Assembly (NCBI GenBank): GCA_021736785.1
Contig: JAIPFF010000013.1
Location: forward strand, 1-64,000
Direction: 5' to 3'
Length of the DNA stretch: 64,000 nt
DNA from: Thiohalocapsa sp.
GTDB taxonomy: Bacteria; Pseudomonadota; Gammaproteobacteria; Chromatiales; Chromatiaceae
Shown piece after piece: positions 1-8,775 of the stretch. The position numbers and the translations under genes are program-made. Position 1 is the first letter of the stretch. Each line of letters begins with the position of its first letter. A model generated the notes under the pieces. It was given only the letters and a program-made list of their open reading frames with translations, searched no databases and was not told where the DNA came from.

Positions 1-2621
1 ACGCCAATGGGCGCACCATGGGCGAGTACATGGCGCAATGGCTGGCGGAGAATTTATACCGCGACGCCAAAGGCAACCTCGTCGAAGACGTGCGCGTCGA
101 CGGGATCTATTTCGACGTCGACAACTACATCATCGCGGACTCGCGATGGGACGTAGACAATGATCTCGCTCCCGAGGCCGGTTTCACGTTGGATGGAAGG
201 AATCTGTGGGGGAGAGGCCTGGATGCGTTCTATGGTCAGTTGCGCGCACTCCTCCCCGGCAAGCGCATTGTCGGCGGTGCCCGGCGCGCGCGCGGCTTCG
301 AATCCCTGAACGGCGTGCAGATGGAGGGCTGGCCGGTCAGCAACGACTATCATTCGCCGACCCCCGCCTACGACGGGCGCGACGGCTTCGACTCGGTGTT
401 CCAGCGCTACACCATGCACATGCGCCACCACGCACCGAGCGAGCTCTACACCGAGAACCTGAGCAAGACCCCGACCAAGCTCTACCCGCTCGGCAACGAA
501 GGCATCACCTCCAATGCGGCGTTCCGCTTCGCCTTCGCCACCACGCTGCTCGACGACGGTTACTTCGGCCAGCAGAACTCGCGCCTGCATCCGGACCCGT
601 GGTTCGACGAGTACGCCGTCGACGTGGTGCCGGGCTCGCCGACTTATGGCCACGCCATCGCCTCCAATCCGCAGGATGAATCACTGATCCGCGCCCACAA
701 GCACTGGCTCGGGCAGGCCCTCGGCTACCGCGAGCGCCTGGTCGACCCCGACACCTTCGCCGCGCACAAATCCCTGATCGCCAACGGCGGCTTCGAGCAG
801 AGCCTCGACGGCTGGGACGGGGTGAACTTGGCGCCGGGGCGCGTCACCGGGGATGCGCAGGAAGGCAACGCGAGTCTGTTCGTCCGAGGACATCAAACGT
901 ACCAAGAGAAAGCATGGGGCGCGGCTCTGCGGGGTCCCGGCGTGTCGCTCGTCAAAGGCAAGCAGTACACCATCGCCTTCGCCGCCAAGGCCTCCGAGAT
1001 GCGTGATCTGGTCCTGCAGTTCGCCAACGCCCGCGGCGACTATCTGATCCCCGCCGAGTGGACCCGCGTGGTGCACACCTTCACCGCCAATCAGACCGGC
1101 GTGTTCCGCCCGCGCTTCAACATCGGTCAGGAAGACACCGCCTTCTGGCTCGATGCGCTCTACCTGTTCGAGGGCAACGCCAACATGTTCTGGCGCGAGT
1201 TCGAGAACGGCGCCGTGGTCGTCAATGCAACCCCGAGCACCGAGACCATCGACCTCGGCGGTGAGTTCCTGCGTATCCGCGGCACCGGCCAAGACCCCGT
1301 CAACGACGGCGAACGCATCACCTCCGTGACGCTGCCGCCTTGGGATGCCGCCATCCTGGTGCGACCGGAGAATGCCTCGCGCGACGACGGCAACGACGAC
1401 GATGCACCCACCGAGCGCTGCGGGGCACCCGACTACGATCCGGCGAGCGACTCCGGCGTCTTTGTCTGGGAAGACACTTGCACCCCCGGTCGTTGGCATC
1501 TGCGGGCCAGTGCGGGCGGCTCGACAAGGCAGTACTCCGGGCATCTTCTTGCCGAGGATGGGTTCTGGGTCGTCGAGCCGGCGCTGACCGAGCCGGATGA
1601 TCGGATCGATCATTCCGATACCCCGAACCGCATCGGCTTCTCATTTCGCCCCGCCGCCGGGAATGACGAGGACGGTTTCGGCTTCGACATGCCCGAGAGA
1701 GGCAAAGTCTGCCTTCATATCGATGATAGCGCCGGACTGCCGTTGCGGGTCGGCCCGGAGGGCTTGGCCGTGGCGTCCCCGATCGACCTTCGTAGCCTGG
1801 AGTCTTGTGCCCCGCGGGTGGGCGCAAGCTGCTCCGTACCCGATGCCTACCGCTCGGCAGAGCCGGGCCTGTTCGTCTGGCAAGACGCCTGCGAGCAGGG
1901 TATCTGGCATGTGCGTGCGGTGGCGGGCGGAGCACCGGCAGACTACAGCGGCTCCATCGTCGCCGCGCTGCCGATCGAGTCTTTGGGTGCCGTCGACACC
2001 GAGGTCAACGATGTCGTCGAATACGCCGATCCGAGCACGATTGCGTTTGCGCTGAAGCTGTACGCAGCGCGTGCGCAAGACGGCTTCGACTTCAGGGTGC
2101 CTATGCAGGGGAGTGTTTGCTTGCGAGTCGAAGCGCCGGTCGGTATCCAAGTGCGCGTCGGTATGGATGCGCGGCCCATGTCCGCTCCGATCGATCTGCG
2201 TACTCTGGCGCCCTGCGTCCCGCGTGCCTCCCTCGGCGCCCCGGACTACGATAGTAAGGCGCAGGCCGCCACGTTGCTGTGGGAAGACGCCGAGACGGGT
2301 CGCTGGCACCTGCGGGTCACCGCCGGTGCCAGCCCATCGGTGCTGCGCTTCGGCGGTAGATTGAGCGGCGCAACGGTCAGTGCCGTGAAAGAGGTCGGTT
2401 TTGAGGCCAAGGACAGTGTCGTCCAGGAAGCCGACGGGCTCGCTTATCGATTCAACGTCGTCGGCCGCGGAGAGGACGGCGTGGACTTTCTTGTCGAGCC
2501 CGGCGCCCAGCCATGCCTGGATATCGCCGGCTTCGATAGCGGCGACCTGTTGCTCGGCGAGGCCATGGTGCCGGTGGAAGGACCGCTGAACCTGGCAACG
2601 CTGGGCGCCTGCCGCCGCTGA
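1..2621 (+). CDS. Glycoside-hydrolase-like protein with carbohydrate-binding domain and three C-terminal repeats (5' partial)
   Basis: The frame is open to the window edge, so the true start lies outside; an in-frame ATG occurs at 18. Residues are numbered from that ATG. The first ~250 residues resemble the catalytic barrel of putative glycosyl hydrolases of the GHL15/alpha-galactosidase-like group, including an Asp-rich strand (DGIYFDVDNY). Residues ~254-385 look like a CBM4/9-type jelly roll (IANGGFEQSLDGWD). A short segment follows (FENGAVVVNATPS) that in such enzymes belongs to the C-terminal beta-sandwich, so the binding domain appears inserted into the enzyme. From ~468 there are three related units of ~130 residues, each starting with a PDY/PDA motif and a 'W-D-G-W-H-R' core. 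It lies upstream of polysaccharide export genes, so polysaccharide trimming or degradation is a reasonable inference. The exact family is not certain. Confidence 0.6.
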   Translation, partial: ANGRTMGEYMAQWLAENLYRDAKGNLVEDVRVDGIYFDVDNYIIADSRWDVDNDLAPEAGFTLDGRNLWGRGLDAFYGQLRALLPGKRIVGGARRARGFESLNGVQMEGWPVSNDYHSPTPAYDGRDGFDSVFQRYTMHMRHHAPSELYTENLSKTPTKLYPLGNEGITSNAAFRFAFATTLLDDGYFGQQNSRLHPDPWFDEYAVDVVPGSPTYGHAIASNPQDESLIRAHKHWLGQALGYRERLVDPDTFAAHKSLIANGGFEQSLDGWDGVNLAPGRVTGDAQEGNASLFVRGHQTYQEKAWGAALRGPGVSLVKGKQYTIAFAAKASEMRDLVLQFANARGDYLIPAEWTRVVHTFTANQTGVFRPRFNIGQEDTAFWLDALYLFEGNANMFWREFENGAVVVNATPSTETIDLGGEFLRIRGTGQDPVNDGERITSVTLPPWDAAILVRPENASRDDGNDDDAPTERCGAPDYDPASDSGVFVWEDTCTPGRWHLRASAGGSTRQYSGHLLAEDGFWVVEPALTEPDDRIDHSDTPNRIGFSFRPAAGNDEDGFGFDMPERGKVCLHIDDSAGLPLRVGPEGLAVASPIDLRSLESCAPRVGASCSVPDAYRSAEPGLFVWQDACEQGIWHVRAVAGGAPADYSGSIVAALPIESLGAVDTEVNDVVEYADPSTIAFALKLYAARAQDGFDFRVPMQGSVCLRVEAPVGIQVRVGMDARPMSAPIDLRTLAPCVPRASLGAPDYDSKAQAATLLWEDAETGRWHLRVTAGASPSVLRFGGRLSGATVSAVKEVGFEAKDSVVQEADGLAYRFNVVGRGEDGVDFLVEPGAQPCLDIAGFDSGDLLLGEAMVPVEGPLNLATLGACRR

Positions 2622-3577
2622 GGACGCAATCCGCTGGATGCGAGGACGATCGCGGTGACGAGCGGTTGCCTGGTGGCCCGAATGCCGGGCGATCACTCGG
2701 ATGATCAGCGAAGCTCTCTCGTCATTGGTCGCGCATTCGGGCGCAGGCGTTGTCGTGCCGCACGGAAAAGCCGGACGGAAGCCGCACTGTCGTGTCTTCC
2801 CATTCCCGGATCTTTTCTGCTTATTGCGGCACTATCGACGCGATGTGTTGGGTAGACTGTTCGAATCGCTATAGCCAAGTGTCCGATCAACGACTTCCAA
2901 TGGAATGAAATGACTGATTTCGCCTGTTTTGAATAGCGCTGTTTGATTTAGACTCGCGCGGACGGCCGAGGCCAGCGCCCCCGGCGGGAGCGGTGCGTTT
3001 CGGTGATGCGAGGGACTGCGGAGGCGCCATACGTCCGAGATTGCGCGAGGGGCTGGGCGTAAGGATGCGGCGGCTTGGGCGCGACTTTGCCGGTGTGTAG
3101 TTGCGCCGCTCAAGGCTTTAGGGGAATGCCCGGGATTACCGGTGTCGGTACAATGCCTATGTTGTATCGGGCAATGCCTGATTGATATAACGGCGCAGTG
3201 GCCGATGCCGGGCAATGCCGCCGAGGTCGCCGGTCTGGCAAGGACGCAGGCGCCGGCGTACGCCGGATTCCTCAAGGGCGTGTCGCACAACCGACACTGG
3301 CGGCAATGCAGGGTTGCGCTGGGCACCCGCGCCGCAGCGGGTTTGCGGTTCGCCGAGACCGTGCCTGTAAGCAGCCGCGTGCGGTCTATGAGGCGGAAGC
3401 CAAGCCGTCGCCGATGCGCGGCCGCTGAACGCCAGGGCGACGCGCGCGCCGTCGCCCGAGATGACCCGGAGTGCCGGCTCCGTGTTGGGTAGGAGTCGCG
3501 CCGCGGGCCTCACAATGGGGCCCTAAATGACGTATAATTTTCCATGATCGTCGGACCGTAAGGAAAACTCGAGACCA
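2622..3577. other. Intergenic region without a supported gene
   Basis: This 956-base gap separates the hydrolase-like gene from the export gene. Short frames exist but none has a convincing start site, domain or recognisable product. The stretch around 2840-2960 is more AT-rich than its surroundings. The motif 'gggcaatgcc' occurs twice (about 3169 and 3210). The only clear signal is the -10 box listed separately at 3533. Confidence 0.5.
3533..3538 (+). promoter_or_regulatory. Candidate sigma-70 -10 box for the epsE-like gene
   Basis: A perfect TATAAT lies 40 bases before the ATG at 3578. The -35 position at 17 bp spacing reads TCACAA, a weak match, so activation or another factor may be needed. 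Confidence 0.45.
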
Positions 3578-4369
3578 ATGAAACGCAACGGCCTATCATT
3601 TTTCTTGGCAATTACACTGATTGCTTTTTCTATCGCTACATTCGCAGCCGATCCGTACAGGTTGGGTTCGAATGACGTCGTACGGATCACGGTGTTCGGT
3701 CAGCCCGATCTCACCACCGTGGCGCGCGTCAATGAAGGGGGGAGCATTTCTTTCCCGTTTATCGGCGAGGTGTCGGTGGCCGGCTTGACGACCCGCGATG
3801 CCGAGTTGAAGGTGGCGAGGCTGCTGGAGCAGAAAGACGTCGTCAAATCCGCGCAAGTCGGCGTCATGGTGGAGTCTTACCAGAGCAGACGCGTTGCGGT
3901 GCTGGGTCAGGTCACCAACCCCGGCAATTATGTCATCACCCGCGGCACGACGGTCATGGATCTGATTTCGGAGGCCGGCGGTTTGACGGAAAATGCCGGC
4001 AGCCAGGCGATCCTGACTCGTGCAGATTCCGGCGGCGGGAAGACAGTCATCGACTTGGACCGACTGCTCGGCGGGCGCGGCGACACCGCGTCTCCGATGG
4101 TGTCGGACGGGGACACGGTGTTTGTGGAGCGCGCCGACAGGTTCTACATCTACGGCCAAGTCAACCGGCCGGGAACCTATTCGCTGGAACGCAATATGAC
4201 GATTGTTCAAGCGCTTTCCGTTGCCGGGGGCCTGACCGACAAAGGCACCGAGCGCGGCATGAAGGTCAAGCGCACCAGCGATGAAGGGAAGGTAAAGACG
4301 ATTCCAGTCGGTTTGACAGACCGCATCGCGCCCAATGACGTGATCTTCGTGAAGGAAAGCCTCTTCTGA
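3578..4369 (+). CDS. epsE: Polysaccharide export protein, Wza/EpsE family
   Basis: It is predicted to form or gate the outer-membrane exit channel for an exopolysaccharide. The 263-residue product starts with a signal peptide (cleavage likely after ATFA, about residue 23) and has no lipobox cysteine, unlike E. coli Wza. The Poly_export domain spans about residues 24-100 (PYRLGSNDVVRITVFGQPDL). Two SLBB segments follow, near 105-150 (VAVLGQVTNPGNY) and 188-235 (FYIYGQVNRPGTY). The short length and double SLBB fit the EpsE subgroup found in methanolan-type and exosortase-associated EPS clusters. The EpsG-like gene follows on the same strand after 127 bases. No EpsF/Wzz gene stands between them, which is unusual for these clusters. 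Confidence 0.85.
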   Translation: MKRNGLSFFLAITLIAFSIATFAADPYRLGSNDVVRITVFGQPDLTTVARVNEGGSISFPFIGEVSVAGLTTRDAELKVARLLEQKDVVKSAQVGVMVESYQSRRVAVLGQVTNPGNYVITRGTTVMDLISEAGGLTENAGSQAILTRADSGGGKTVIDLDRLLGGRGDTASPMVSDGDTVFVERADRFYIYGQVNRPGTYSLERNMTIVQALSVAGGLTDKGTERGMKVKRTSDEGKVKTIPVGLTDRIAPNDVIFVKESLF

Positions 4370-4496
4370 TTCGAAGGAGCCGGATTGCTTGGACCTAACC
4401 CGGTCCGCTTTGCCGACCGGTCAGCGCACGCCGAACGCACGGCATGCCGCGATGTCCGAGGCCACAACGTGATGCGGATTGGATGAGACAGCAAAC

Positions 4497-5453
4497 ATGA
4501 GCGGACGCGAACGAGCGGCAAGCATCTATCCCGAAGAAGATTCCGGGGCCGAGTCGGAGTCGGGTAACTGGCTCTCAGTTGCGCCGCAGCGCACGCAGGC
4601 GCCGGCCGAGGTCAGGAAGCGTTTCGCCCATCGGCGCCTCGGCGACATTCTGGTGGCACTGGGTGCGTTGAGCGAGGAACAGAGGGATAAAGTCGTTCAG
4701 CGCCAAGCCAAGAAGCCGATGCTGTTCGGCCAATTGTGCGTCAAAATGAAACTCGTCAGCGAAGACGAGCTGGCCGAGGCGCTCGCCCTGCAATTCGGTT
4801 ATCTGCATCCCGTCGCGGGCTCGCTGTCCGTCGGCAAAGAGCTGGTCATGGTGTCCGACCCCTTCGGTGTATATGCCGAAGCATTGCGCACGGTCAGCAA
4901 TCGCTTGGCGACTCAGTGGATCAAGCCCGGCCGCAATGTCATGGCGATCACCGGTGCCGAGCGAGGCGAAGGCAGAAGTTACCTCGCCGCCAACCTTGCG
5001 ATCTGTTTCAGTCAGAGCGGTATGCGTACGCTGCTGGTCGACGCCGATATGCGCCAGCCCCGGCAACATCGAATCTTCTCGTTGCCGCAGCATCCCGGCT
5101 TCAGTCGGCTGTTGTGCGGTTTTGCGCCTGAAGAGGTAGTCAAGCGCGTGCCGGAGTTGAGCTACCTGTCCCTGATTACATCCGGCCCCGTCCCCCCGAA
5201 TCCGCTGGAAATCCTCGGGCGTCCCGAAGTGGGGATGTTCATGCACCAGGCCGGAGAGTATTACGACGTAGTGATCGTGGATACGCCGGCCAGTACCCGC
5301 CATTCAGACGCGGAACTGATCGCCTCGGCGGCGGGAAATGCGTTGATGGTGGTCCGCAAGAACAAGACCCGCGAGCGGCGCGTCCGGAAGCTCAGGAAGA
5401 CGCTCGAAAAGCGCGGCGCCGAGGTCATCGGCACGCTCATGAATACCCATTGA
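4497..5453 (+). CDS. epsG: EpsG/CpsD-family ATPase (BY-kinase-like) with N-terminal MshEN-like module
   Basis: This is a 318-residue P-loop ATPase of the chain-length-determinant kinase family that controls EPS polymer length. I chose the ATG at 4497; a TTG at 4479 is also in frame. Residues 47-99 contain two 24-residue motifs separated by five residues. The first begins RLGDILVALGALS and ends in Q70, the second ends in Q99. This is the layout of the MshEN domain known to bind c-di-GMP. The P-loop is GAERGEGRS (153-161), with Arg160 where most BY-kinases have Lys; from memory this Arg is usual in EpsG proteins. Walker A' is LLVDADMRQP (179-188) and Walker B is VVIVDTP. The C-terminus ends VIGTLMNTH with no tyrosine cluster, so classical tail autophosphorylation looks absent. 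Confidence 0.85.
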   Translation: MSGRERAASIYPEEDSGAESESGNWLSVAPQRTQAPAEVRKRFAHRRLGDILVALGALSEEQRDKVVQRQAKKPMLFGQLCVKMKLVSEDELAEALALQFGYLHPVAGSLSVGKELVMVSDPFGVYAEALRTVSNRLATQWIKPGRNVMAITGAERGEGRSYLAANLAICFSQSGMRTLLVDADMRQPRQHRIFSLPQHPGFSRLLCGFAPEEVVKRVPELSYLSLITSGPVPPNPLEILGRPEVGMFMHQAGEYYDVVIVDTPASTRHSDAELIASAAGNALMVVRKNKTRERRVRKLRKTLEKRGAEVIGTLMNTH

Positions 5454-5644
5454 CGTTCGGGGTCGGCGATTCGGCGGAGCGAGCCGGCGATGTCTCGCCC
5501 GGGCGGCCGCCATGGGGCGCCGGTTCGTTTCCTTCAGCGTCTCATCGGGCCAGATGCGGGCGACGCGCCAATGACCCCCGAAGGGCCGAGTAGGTAGCGT
5601 GCATCAGCACAATCGCAGCTTGTCGGCCGCGAAGTCTTATCGGT

Positions 5645-6997
5645 TTATAGCCCAACGTTGATGCGCGCCTCGAACGACTGGAAATCGTACTCTCGAAGCT
5701 CGCGGTTGGAGTCCCTCGATTCCGCGCGATAGCCAAGCGAGAGCGCGATACTTCTGCGTGCTTGCCAGTTGACTCCGACACCGAATGCGGCGACGTCGTC
5801 CACGCGGTCGTCGAAGACCACGGCCAAATCGTCGTCGTCTCCGCCTTGGAAGTCGCGGCGTTCGAAGCTGGCGAGCGCTTGCAGCGAGGTCTTTGCGGTA
5901 ATGTTCCAGATGGGCTCGACGCTGATGCCCTGAACAACCGCGAAATTGGCGATCTCGTCATCGAGGTTGCTGATGTCCCGCCACGCCTCGGCCAGGATCG
6001 TGGTCTTACCCGTCGCCGCCCAGGTGGTGCGAACCCGCGCGACAAAACCGTCGAAATCCCGCTCGTCGCGCATATCGTGGGTACGGCTCTTGTAACCCGC
6101 GCTCGCACGGATCCGGGTTTTGCTGCTCAAGCGCCAATCGAGCCTTGGCCCCACATTGAAATCGTCATAATCGGCTCGATTCGCCGAAAAATCAGTGGCT
6201 GCAAACCCGGTCTCCAGGCCGATCACGTTGCCGGCGACGCTGACGTAATCGGCGATTGCGCCGAAGCCCAGAACGTTCTTATCCAGTTGCTCGCTTTCGG
6301 TGAACGACACATCGGCCCATTCAGTGCTTGCTCCCACGCGCCAGCGGTTGGTGACCCAGCGGTTGGCGCTGCCGAATACCCGGTGGCGATTCAGGATATC
6401 GCGCTGAGGCACAAGCTCATTCGCAAAGTCTCTCAGCCTGCGAGTGTATGTATAGCCCAGCGTTCCTTCCCAAAGTTTGCCTGCCGCCCAGTTCCATCGC
6501 AGTCGCCCATCGCCGCCGGTGTAATCGAATTCGCTGAAGCGGTCATAGCTGTTGCGGAAAATGCGGCCGTCAACCAGAAAGCGCTGCCGACTGACGTCGA
6601 AGCGTGCGTCGACGCCCGCTTCCAGCGTCAGATACTGGTCGGAATCGTCGTTGAGGTTATCCGGATTTCGCAGCAGATTAGAGTCGGTCGTCCAGCCCAA
6701 GGCGGCATAGGGTTGGAACGTTCTGACGACGTCGAGCCAATTGTCGGTGGCTTCCTCCAGGCTTTGTGCGTGGCTAACGGGTAACAACAAGGCCGCCGAA
6801 ATCGCCGTGGCAAGGGTGGCCAAGCGTAATCTGTGGCGCGTTGCGCAGCCCGTCATGCCCGCAGCCGCGTCCGGGACGGTTTGAGAAATTCTGACCGCAG
6901 ACGTCGCGGCTCTCGAAAACATGGGACGCCTACGCGCCTTGGTGCTGCCAGACATTGCCTTAGCCGATGTGGGAATATGGTTCAAAACCTTCAGCAC
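5645..6997 (-). CDS. epsL: EpsL-type outer-membrane beta-barrel protein of EPS cluster
   Basis: The product is a putative outer-membrane barrel with alternating hydrophobic and polar strands, about 14-18 short amphipathic segments, and a C-terminal strand FEARINVGL. It resembles the EpsL proteins of methanolan-type EPS loci, which probably help secrete or anchor the polymer. Coordinates give the longest frame (GTG at 6997), but a TATACT box abuts that codon, so the true start is probably the ATG at 6955, 6922 or 6856. The ATG at 6856 would begin directly with a signal peptide (hydrophobic core LATLATAISAALLL, cleavage after SHA). It runs convergent to the epsE-epsG pair and downstream of the glycosyltransferase operon, but with its own promoter-like box. 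Confidence 0.75.
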   Translation of the reverse strand: MLKVLNHIPTSAKAMSGSTKARRRPMFSRAATSAVRISQTVPDAAAGMTGCATRHRLRLATLATAISAALLLPVSHAQSLEEATDNWLDVVRTFQPYAALGWTTDSNLLRNPDNLNDDSDQYLTLEAGVDARFDVSRQRFLVDGRIFRNSYDRFSEFDYTGGDGRLRWNWAAGKLWEGTLGYTYTRRLRDFANELVPQRDILNRHRVFGSANRWVTNRWRVGASTEWADVSFTESEQLDKNVLGFGAIADYVSVAGNVIGLETGFAATDFSANRADYDDFNVGPRLDWRLSSKTRIRASAGYKSRTHDMRDERDFDGFVARVRTTWAATGKTTILAEAWRDISNLDDEIANFAVVQGISVEPIWNITAKTSLQALASFERRDFQGGDDDDLAVVFDDRVDDVAAFGVGVNWQARRSIALSLGYRAESRDSNRELREYDFQSFEARINVGL

Positions 6998-7003
6998 AGT
7001 ATA
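6998..7003 (-). promoter_or_regulatory. Candidate -10 box upstream of epsL
   Basis: TATACT on the minus strand directly precedes the GTG at 6997. ATGTTG lies 16 bp upstream as a poor -35. If used, transcription would begin inside the longest frame, which argues for a start codon further downstream. Confidence 0.35.
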
Positions 7004-7422
7004 GCCTAGATGCTTTTTGCAACATATGTGCTCTGTGCCACAAAACCTGTGTCGTGCGCGTCGCCGAAGTGTCTATGCCTTGCCGGTCGAGTCGACCCGA
7101 TAGAGCGCGTCCCCATCCTGGCGCCGACGCGCCTCGGGCAAGCGGGACGGCATGGTCGGCGTCGGTAAGAAATCCGGTGCGGCGTGACGACCCCGCGATT
7201 GGCCTCGAAACAGTCTCGCCGGGCCGACACCGAGGCGGCGGCAGGTCGTTGCCGAATCCTGATATGCGCGCCTAGCTTCTCGGGTTTGGACGAGATGCCG
7301 CTATTTTAATGCGATTTCGTAACCGAGTACGCGTTTCAGGTAGCGGCGGGTGTGCGCCCGGGCGGGCAGCCATGACAGGGACGATGCCGGCACGCGATGA
7401 GCGGCATACTGTCGGAGTGGAG
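7004..7422. other. Intergenic region between epsL and the glycosyltransferase operon
   Basis: About 420 bases precede the hairpin. I see no gene with a plausible start and product. The epsL promoter-like box borders it on the left. Confidence 0.4.
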
Positions 7423-7449
7423 CCTCGTCCCGCGGGACGCGGGACGAGG
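7423..7449. terminator. Perfect 11-bp hairpin after the glycosyltransferase operon
   Basis: CCTCGTCCCGC is followed by a five-base loop (gggac) and the exact complement GCGGGACGAGG. It lies 38 bases beyond the stop of the glycosyltransferase gene at 7487. There is no T-run on either side, so it may be an mRNA-end structure rather than a classical intrinsic terminator. Confidence 0.5.
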
Positions 7450-7486
7450 AACAGGATTCGGGGATGGGCTGGATCGTGACCTGGAA

Positions 7487-8761
7487 TCAGGCGAATTGCA
7501 TCTCCAACGCCTGCGACAGATCTTCTGCGCTGATCAGGTTCAGCCGCACGCAGCATTCGCCGAACGGCAGACCGAGCCGTTCGTGCTGCGCGAGCACGGC
7601 GTCGCGGTCCTTCGGGCTCAGCAATCCGTTGGTTACCAGGATTTCGCCCAAGCGCCTTGCGCAGGCCGCCCGATATACGCTCAAGGTGCTGCGCGCGATG
7701 GGATCCCAGTCGTATTTGCTGCGCACCCAGTCCTGCAATTGCTCGCGGAAATCCGCCGGGCGCGATTGTGTCGCCGCGCGGATCAGGCATTCGGACAGGT
7801 CGTCGACGTTGCCGACCTCGAAGTATTGGTGCTTGGGAAGGTTGACCTCGACATTGGCCGGAATGTCGCTGGCGATGGACGGAAGTCCGTAGCTCAGGGC
7901 CTCGAGCAAGGCGATCGGCAGCCCCTCGTGTGTTGAGGGCAGTACGAAGAGGCCCGCATTCGCATACAACTCGGACAGGGCCTTACCGCTCTGAAAACCG
8001 GTCAGCACCACGTTCGGGCAACGGGCCGCCGCATCCTTGACCTTGCGGATATAGCTGTCGTCAGCGCGCAGATCTCCCACCAGCGCGAGCTTCCAGCCCG
8101 GCAAATCGGCTTTGGCGAAGGCGTCGATCAGATCGAGATGGCGCTTCTCCGGCACCATGCGGCTGACGTTGACGACGTAGCGCCCCGGATTGAGCCCGAA
8201 CGATGCCGGCGTATCGACATCCGCATCGTCCGCCGGTATTTCTACGCCGTTCGGTATGCAAAATGCATCGCGATTGTACTTGCGCTTGACAAGCGATCGG
8301 ATAACGCCGGAGATCACGATCCGCGCATCCGAGAACAGCATGCCGAAGCGCTCGCCGGTGCGCAGGACCGCTTTCGCGGTCGGGCTCCACTTTTCTCTGT
8401 CGTAGTCGGGGCCATGGTGCGTGACGACCACCCGCAGACCGAACAACTTGGCCAGCGGTGCAACGATGGCAGGGCCGATGGCGTGGATGTGCAGCACATC
8501 CGGGCGCCGGCGGGCAGCATGGAGCACGCCCAGGAACGAGTGCACGAAGGCCTCGGCGCCCGTCGCCTTCGGGCTCCAGACCGGTGTGAAGCGAATGCCC
8601 GCCGCGTCTTCGGCGGGCCGATTTTCCCAGTACGGCGAGCGGACGATCACTTCGACATCGCACCCGAGCGCCCGCAGCCTTGGGTAGAGCTGCTCGGCGT
8701 GGGTTTCGACACCGCCTTGTATGCCGGGAAAGCCGCGTAGGCCCAAGACCATGATGCGCAT
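7487..8761 (-). CDS. GT4-family glycosyltransferase with C-terminal MshEN-like module
   Basis: This is a 424-residue cytoplasmic transferase predicted to add a sugar to the lipid-linked EPS unit. The ATG at 8761 is preceded by AAGGA at good spacing. The N-terminal Rossmann domain opens with MVLGLRGFPGIQGGVETHAEQL and the GT4 donor-binding half contains NVSRMVPEKRHLDLIDAFA and the E-x7-E segment THEGLPIALLEALSYGLP. Residues 370-422 carry two 24-residue motifs with a five-residue spacer: RLGEILVTNGLLS... and PFGECCVRLNLIS... They match the module at the start of the EpsG-like ATPase, in the same RLGxxLxxxGxL pattern as MshEN. The gene ends the minus-strand operon, 14 bases after the radical SAM gene. 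C-di-GMP control of the transferase is inference. Confidence 0.88.
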   Translation of the reverse strand: MRIMVLGLRGFPGIQGGVETHAEQLYPRLRALGCDVEVIVRSPYWENRPAEDAAGIRFTPVWSPKATGAEAFVHSFLGVLHAARRRPDVLHIHAIGPAIVAPLAKLFGLRVVVTHHGPDYDREKWSPTAKAVLRTGERFGMLFSDARIVISGVIRSLVKRKYNRDAFCIPNGVEIPADDADVDTPASFGLNPGRYVVNVSRMVPEKRHLDLIDAFAKADLPGWKLALVGDLRADDSYIRKVKDAAARCPNVVLTGFQSGKALSELYANAGLFVLPSTHEGLPIALLEALSYGLPSIASDIPANVEVNLPKHQYFEVGNVDDLSECLIRAATQSRPADFREQLQDWVRSKYDWDPIARSTLSVYRAACARRLGEILVTNGLLSPKDRDAVLAQHERLGLPFGECCVRLNLISAEDLSQALEMQFA

Positions 8762-8775
8762 GGGTGGAGTCCTTG

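Noticed and set aside
3142..3492. A 116-codon frame in the gap before epsE.
   Set aside because: No ribosome site, Arg/Cys-rich composition and overlapping frames of similar length; it looks like chance coding.
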